A DNA stretch of 56,182 bases. Source: Sphingobacteriales bacterium. Its GTDB lineage: Bacteria; Bacteroidota; Bacteroidia; Chitinophagales; Chitinophagaceae. The stretch spans positions 1 through 56,182 of the forward strand of contig JAHEBJ010000012.1 in assembly GCA_024642285.1 (NCBI GenBank), written 5' to 3'. A program made the position numbers and the translations under genes. This document shows, one piece after another, positions 52,571-56,182 of this stretch. Under the pieces are notes generated by a model. It had not been told where the DNA came from. It did no database searches and saw nothing but the letters and a program-made list of their open reading frames with translations. Each line of letters begins with the position of its first letter. Position 1 is the first letter of the stretch.

Positions 52571-53770
52571 TTACGTAATTATCTTTCCGGGATATTCCTC
52601 GAGCGCTTTCTCCAAACAATCCATCGCAGCATTAATTGCATCAGTGTTTATAACATAAGCCAGCCGTACTTCATTTTTCCCCAAACCTACTGTGCTGTAA
52701 AAACCGGTTGCCGGGGCAAGCATCACTGTTTGACCTTTATAAGAAAATGATTCAAGCAGCCACTGACAGAATTTATCCGAATCATCAATGGGCAATTTGG
52801 CCATGGCATAAAATGCACCACCCGGGTTTGGGCAAAATACACCGGGCATTGCATTAAGCCGGCTTACTATTAAATCCCTGCGTTCTCTGTATTGAGCTTT
52901 CGTTTTATTAAAATAATCATCCGGTAAATCAACAGCGGCTTCGCCCAATATTTGTGCAAATGATGGCGGACTCAACCTTGCCTGTGCAAACTTCATTGCC
53001 GCGTCCAGCAAATCTTTGTTCTTTGTAACGAATGCGCCAATGCGTCCGCCACAGGCGCTATAACGTTTGCTGATGGTATCCATTAATACTACATGATCTT
53101 CAACACCTTCCAAGTGCATGGCACTGGTAAATTCGCCATCGTAACAAAATTCACGGTAGGCCTCGTCGGCAAATAAAAATAAATCATGCTTCAGAATGAG
53201 TTGCTTCAACACCTGCATTTCTTCGGCACTGTATAAATACCCGGTTGGGTTATTGGGATTGCAAATCACAATTGCCTTTGTCTTTTCGGAGATGGCCAGC
53301 TCAAAATCTTTTATAGGGGGTAAGGCAAAACCGGTTTCAATAGAAGATGAGATTGGTTTAACAGATACGCCTGCAGCAGTGGCAAATCCATTATAGTTGG
53401 CATAAAAAGGTTGTGGTATAATTACTTCGTCTCCGGGATCGAGGCAGGCCATGAATCCAAATAAGATAGCTTCGCTGCCGCCGGTTGTGATGATGATCTG
53501 ATCGGCATTTACATGAATATTATTTTTGGAATAATACTCTGTAAGTTTTTTTCGGTAACTCTCGTTGCCTGCGCTGTGACTGTATTCCAGTACTTTAAAA
53601 TCGGAATGACGCACCGCATTTAAACACGCTTCCGGGGTTTCAATATCCGGCTGCCCGATGTTTAGATGATAAACTTTGATTCCCCTTTTTTTTGCAGCTT
53701 CGGCATACGGAACCAGTTTGCGAATCGGAGAAGCCGGCATATCCTCGGCACGTTTACTTATTTTTAGCAT
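52571..53770 (-). CDS. Pyridoxal phosphate-dependent aminotransferase, class I/II (aspartate aminotransferase-like)
   Basis: 399 residues of the fold-type I family. Motifs: VYHLNIGQPDIETPEACLNA, IITTGGSEAILFGFM, EVIIPQPFYANYNGFATAAG, VICNPNNPTGYLYS (Asn and PLP-binding region), LFADEAYREFCYDGEF (Asp and Tyr), and TISKRYSACGGRIGAFV with the Schiff-base Lys and the Arg that holds the phosphate. It transfers an amino group between amino acids and keto acids; the exact donor is unclear. TATATTTG stands 4 nt before the ATG. Confidence 0.93.
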   Translation of the reverse strand: MLKISKRAEDMPASPIRKLVPYAEAAKKRGIKVYHLNIGQPDIETPEACLNAVRHSDFKVLEYSHSAGNESYRKKLTEYYSKNNIHVNADQIIITTGGSEAILFGFMACLDPGDEVIIPQPFYANYNGFATAAGVSVKPISSSIETGFALPPIKDFELAISEKTKAIVICNPNNPTGYLYSAEEMQVLKQLILKHDLFLFADEAYREFCYDGEFTSAMHLEGVEDHVVLMDTISKRYSACGGRIGAFVTKNKDLLDAAMKFAQARLSPPSFAQILGEAAVDLPDDYFNKTKAQYRERRDLIVSRLNAMPGVFCPNPGGAFYAMAKLPIDDSDKFCQWLLESFSYKGQTVMLAPATGFYSTVGLGKNEVRLAYVINTDAINAAMDCLEKALEEYPGKIIT

Positions 53771-53774
53771 GATG

Positions 53775-53782
53775 CAAATATA
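53775..53782 (-). promoter_or_regulatory. -7 box 4 nt before aminotransferase start (leaderless candidate)
   Basis: TATATTTG on the minus strand, then CATC and the ATG at 53770. Confidence 0.55.
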
Positions 53783-53817
53783 AAGCAGGGATGGGGATTT
53801 TTGGTATGCGGAGGATA

Positions 53818-53896
53818 GAACGCTGATGAAACGGATATGGCGTATAATAAGGGGTTAAATCTGTGCAAATCCGTTCAACCCGTGTCATCCGTGTTC
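53818..53896. repeat. Imperfect palindrome of the ATCCGTG type (dispersed repeat candidate)
   Basis: Arms GAACGCTGATGAAACGGA (53818-53835) and CCCGTGTCATCCGTGTTC (53879-53896) pair at 14 of 18 positions. Between them, ATCTGTGCAAATCCGTTCAA continues the GGAT/ATCC theme. Elements rich in ATCCGTG and CACGGAT are recalled as intergenic repeats in many Bacteroidota. It lies in the divergent promoter region. Confidence 0.55.
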
Positions 53897-53905
53897 CATT
53901 TACCT

Positions 53906-53913
53906 TAAGTTTG
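53906..53913 (+). promoter_or_regulatory. -7 box 3 nt before THUMP methyltransferase start (leaderless candidate)
   Basis: TAAGTTTG, then CAC and the ATG at 53917. Confidence 0.55.
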
Positions 53914-53916
53914 CAC

Positions 53917-55089
53917 ATGTCCGATTTTAAAATAGCGAGTCGCATCATCATCACCTGTAGCAACCGCCTGTCGCCTTACCTGCAAATGGAAGTGGCTGAA
54001 CTTGGTTTTAAACCTGAACGGGTTTTTAAAACCGGCGTGGAGCTAAAGGGAACTTTGCAGGATTGTATCCGCCTGAATTTAAACCTGCGATGCGCCAGCC
54101 AGATATTGTTTTCCTTAAAGGAATTTAATGCTGGTAATGCCGATGATCTCTACAAAACGCTAATTGATTTTTCGTGGGAAGAAGTGATAGCAGTGGATGG
54201 ATATTTTTCCATCAGCAGCAATGTGAGCAACGATACCATCAACAATTCCTTATTTGCCAATGTAAAAGTGAAAGATGCCATTGTTGATCGCTTTCGTAAT
54301 AAAACAGGCGAAAGACCCGATAGTGGCCCCATGCTGGATAAAACCGTCATTCATTTATATTGGAAAGAATCGCTGGCCGAAGTATTTATTGATACTACCG
54401 GGGAAACTTTATCCAAACACGGCTATAGAAAAATTCCCGGCAAAGCGCCCATGCTGGAATCCTTGGCAGCAGCCACTTTGCTGGCAACAAAATGGGACAG
54501 GAAATCAGTTTTTATAAATCCCATGTGTGGTTCCGGCACAGTTGCCATTGAAGCGGCTTTGCTTGCTACCAACCGCAAACCCGGATTACTTCGTTTTAAT
54601 TATGCTTTCATGCACCTGGTTGGTTATAATGAGAAAATGTATATGGATGAATTTACCAAACTTGAAAAACAGGTTGCCGAAGTTGATGGTTTGAAAATTA
54701 TTGCAACAGATATCAGTGAAGATGCAGTTAACATTTCAAAAGTAAATGCTGGCATTGCCGGTGTGGAAGAATATATTGAATTTGCTGTTTGCGATTTTGA
54801 GGAAACCAACATCCCTGAAGATGGGAATGGTATTGTTTATTTTAATCCTGAATATGGCGACAGGCTGGGTGTAGAAGCGGAACTTGAAATTACTTATAAA
54901 CGCCTGGGAGATTTTTTAAAGAAGAAATGCAAAGGTTATTTTGGGTATATTTTTACAGGGAATCTTGAACTGGCAAAAAAAATCGGTCTCAAACCAAACA
55001 GAAGAATTGAGTTTTATACGAGCAAGATTGACTGCAGATTGCTGGAGTATGAATTGTATAGTGGCAGCAGGGAAAAACGGGAGTCATGA
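53917..55089 (+). CDS. THUMP domain class I rRNA methyltransferase (RlmL N-terminal-like)
   Basis: 390 residues from the ATG at 53917; a GTG 18 codons upstream is open but lies before the promoter box. THUMP domain at about residues 5-155, then a Rossmann-like methyltransferase domain with the pre-SAM segment KAPMLESLAAATLLATKWD, motif I NPMCGSGTVAIEAALLATNR, ATDISEDAVNISKVNAG, and the catalytic VYFNPEYGDRLG (compare NPPYGxR). The family methylates N2 of guanines in 23S rRNA or tRNA. Motif IV reads NPEYG where most members have NPPYG, a change worth noting. Cytoplasmic. Confidence 0.92.
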   Translation: MSDFKIASRIIITCSNRLSPYLQMEVAELGFKPERVFKTGVELKGTLQDCIRLNLNLRCASQILFSLKEFNAGNADDLYKTLIDFSWEEVIAVDGYFSISSNVSNDTINNSLFANVKVKDAIVDRFRNKTGERPDSGPMLDKTVIHLYWKESLAEVFIDTTGETLSKHGYRKIPGKAPMLESLAAATLLATKWDRKSVFINPMCGSGTVAIEAALLATNRKPGLLRFNYAFMHLVGYNEKMYMDEFTKLEKQVAEVDGLKIIATDISEDAVNISKVNAGIAGVEEYIEFAVCDFEETNIPEDGNGIVYFNPEYGDRLGVEAELEITYKRLGDFLKKKCKGYFGYIFTGNLELAKKIGLKPNRRIEFYTSKIDCRLLEYELYSGSREKRES

Positions 55090-55093
55090 AGGA

Positions 55094-55152
55094 TGAATCG
55101 TGAGTTGGCGTATTCCAAATGTCTCAACTCATAGCTCACGACTGGCGATTCA
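55094..55152. repeat. Imperfect palindrome between convergent genes
   Basis: TGAATCG (55094-55100) pairs with CGATTCA (55146-55152) and TGAGTTG (55101-55107) with CAACTCA (55125-55131); a further CTCACGA at 55135-55141 matches TCGTGAG. It fills the whole 63-bp space between two stop codons and may serve as a bidirectional terminator or a dispersed repeat. Confidence 0.5.
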
Positions 55153-55905
55153 CTACTCTTTATTCCTAATGTATACCAGCTTAATTCCCGCTTTATCCGT
55201 TTCCCTTTTATCAATTTCAAATTGGGGCAATGATTTAAAAAAGGGCGTTAGTTTTTGAAACCCATAATTCCTTGGATCAAAATTGGGTTGCTTCTTTAAG
55301 ATCAGGTTTCCAACATCGCCTAAGAATGCCCAGCCGTTCTCATCACCAAGGTCGTAAACAGTATGAGCAATCAGTTTCAGGGTTTCCCTGTTCACTTTAT
55401 CAACGGATGCTTTTTGAGTAGGTTTGGCTCTTTTTGTTTTAGCAGCAGCAGTTTGTTCATCTTCTATTATAGGAATGATCTCCATGTAAATAAACTTATC
55501 GCAGGCAACAATGAATGGATTGGGCGTTTTCTTTTGCCCGATGCCAAACACTTTCATACCAGCCTCTCTAAGTCGTAAAGCCAACCGGGTAAAATCGCTG
55601 TCGCTGCTTACAATGCAAAAGCCATCTACCTTACCGGAGTATAAAATATCCATGGCATCAATGATCAGTGCACTGTCGCTGCTGTTTTTACCACTGGTAT
55701 AGCTGTATTGCTGAATGGGGGTGATGGCATTTTCCAGCAGCACATTTTTCCAGCCGCTTACGGTAGGCTTGGTCCAGTCGCCATAAATACGGCGGAACGT
55801 AGGCGTGCCGTATTTGGCTATCTCTTCCATCATACCTTTTACATTGCTGTACGGTACATTATCTGCATCTATCAAAACCGCCAGGCGGGTATCCTGTATT
55901 TCCAT
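55153..55905 (-). CDS. NYN domain (PIN-like) protein with C-terminal OST-HTH/LOTUS domain
   Basis: 250 residues from the ATG at 55905 (the frame is open 14 codons further). The NYN/PIN-like nuclease fold covers about residues 5-150: RLAVLIDADNVPYSNVKGMM, RRIYGDWTKP, DSALIIDAMDILYSGKVDGF and IVSSDSDFTRLALRLREAGM, which hold the acidic metal-binding residues. A linker of Lys, Ala and Thr (about 160-180) leads to an OST-HTH/LOTUS domain (180-245: LKLIAHTVYDLGDENGWAFL, FDPRNYGFQKLTPFFKSL). Bacterial NYN-LOTUS proteins are predicted RNases; the target RNA is unknown. It is convergent with the THUMP gene. Confidence 0.9.
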   Translation of the reverse strand: MEIQDTRLAVLIDADNVPYSNVKGMMEEIAKYGTPTFRRIYGDWTKPTVSGWKNVLLENAITPIQQYSYTSGKNSSDSALIIDAMDILYSGKVDGFCIVSSDSDFTRLALRLREAGMKVFGIGQKKTPNPFIVACDKFIYMEIIPIIEDEQTAAAKTKRAKPTQKASVDKVNRETLKLIAHTVYDLGDENGWAFLGDVGNLILKKQPNFDPRNYGFQKLTPFFKSLPQFEIDKRETDKAGIKLVYIRNKE

Positions 55906-56002
55906 ATTTATAAATAGTTGCACACAAGATAAAGCATTTTTTAACATTGCCTGTTATCCCGAAAATTCATTAAGAACAAGGATCACAGATTCTCACCCGA
56001 TA

Positions 56003-56020
56003 TTTAACCATTTGGTTAAA
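56003..56020. promoter_or_regulatory. Operator 1 of the TetR gene
   Basis: TTTAACCATTTGGTTAAA: arms TTTAACCA and TGGTTAAA with a 2-nt centre, just upstream of the -33 box. The core TTAACCAnnTGGTTAA occurs again at 56063-56078, with centres 59 bp apart. Confidence 0.72.
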
Positions 56021-56026
56021 AAATAA

Positions 56027-56057
56027 TTTGTCAGATCAAAATCCAATCATAAATTTG
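56027..56057 (+). promoter_or_regulatory. Promoter of the TetR gene (TTTG-N19-TAAATTTG)
   Basis: TTTG at 56027-56030 and TAAATTTG at 56050-56057 with a spacer of exactly 19 nt: a consensus promoter of the Bacteroidota primary sigma factor. It lies between the two operators. Confidence 0.75.
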
Positions 56058-56062
56058 CAATA

Positions 56063-56078
56063 TTAACCAAATGGTTAA
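56063..56078. promoter_or_regulatory. Operator 2 of the TetR gene
   Basis: TTAACCAAATGGTTAA (7-bp arms, 2-nt centre), positioned over the expected transcription start and 8 nt before the ATG, ideal for repression by the gene's own product. Confidence 0.72.
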
Positions 56079-56086
56079 ATATAGTG

Positions 56087-56182
56087 ATGAAGAAAAAAGA
56101 TAAAAATACAGAGGAGCTCATATTGCAAACTGCCCGGGATGTCTTTATAAAAAAAGGCCTGGCAGGTGCCCGTATGCAGGAT
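56087..56182 (+). CDS. TetR/AcrR family transcriptional regulator, N-terminal part (continues beyond window)
   Basis: The first 32 codons lie in the window: MKKKDKNTEELILQTARDVF, then IKKGLAGARMQD. This is the start of the TetR helix-turn-helix domain (ILxTARxVFxxKGxxGxRMxD); the recognition helix lies outside. The GTG one codon earlier is also possible. Two copies of the palindrome TTAACCAnnTGGTTAA bracket its promoter, so autorepression is likely. The regulated partner genes, probably downstream, and the inducer are not visible. Confidence 0.85.
   Translation, partial: MKKKDKNTEELILQTARDVFIKKGLAGARMQD

Overview
The window is 56 kb of chromosomal sequence from a member of the Bacteroidota, most likely the order Chitinophagales. 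Evidence: type IX secretion (T9SS) parts and cargo (GldJ, PorV, a PorP/SprF protein, C-terminal sorting domains of types A and B), a start of the CarboxypepD_reg/OMP_b-brl_3 type, bacillithiol synthesis (BshA), Bacteroidota-specific domains (DUF2911, DUF4292), lipoproteins with short lipoboxes, low GC, and promoters of the Bacteroidota form TTTG-N19-TAnnTTTG instead of -35/-10 boxes. The assignment below phylum is inference. I see no insertion sequence, prophage, integrase, CRISPR array or rRNA; there is one tRNA.

Layout. 1-7.4 kb: partial outer-membrane beta-barrel gene, DUF2911 protein, TPR protein, lipoprotein, CbpA-CbpM co-chaperone pair, L,D-transpeptidase, T9SS type B cargo. 7.6-13.2 kb: M20 dipeptidase, a palindrome-rich gap with an orphan promoter, then a co-directional operon of circularly permuted ATP-grasp, alpha-E protein, transglutaminase-like protein and an unknown membrane protein. 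13.2-20.3 kb: B12-binding protein translationally coupled to gltX, two paralogous secreted proteins flanking a polysaccharide deacetylase, tatD, tRNA-Ser(GGA), murF. 20.3-28 kb: gldJ, a 927-bp non-coding gap, porV, ispF, type B cargo, dut, DUF4292. 28-34.7 kb: degenerate LytM (EnvC-like) protein, bshA, M28 peptidase, small membrane protein, RsmI-like methylase, EI24 protein, 3-methyladenine glycosylase. 34.7-45 kb: 1508-residue BNR/Ig cargo, PorP/SprF, upp, lipoprotein, adenine deaminase, tandem LolA-like paralogs. 45-56.2 kb: sortilin-like BNR protein, methyltransferase, trmD, S4/Hsp15-like protein, DPP-IV-type peptidase, aminotransferase, THUMP methyltransferase, NYN-LOTUS protein, and the start of a TetR regulator with two operators.

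How the parts fit. Several genes serve the cell envelope: T9SS export (GldJ, PorV, PorP/SprF and at least three cargo proteins), peptidoglycan (MurF, L,D-transpeptidase, EnvC-like activator) and lipoprotein-like carriers. A second group serves translation and RNA modification (GltX, TrmD, Hsp15-like, RsmI-like, THUMP methyltransferase, TatD, NYN-LOTUS). The best candidate for a poorly characterised system is the ATP-grasp/alpha-E/transglutaminase operon. The most striking sequence-level pattern is a TAnnTTTG promoter box placed 3-5 nt before the start codon of at least seven genes, which predicts leaderless mRNAs.
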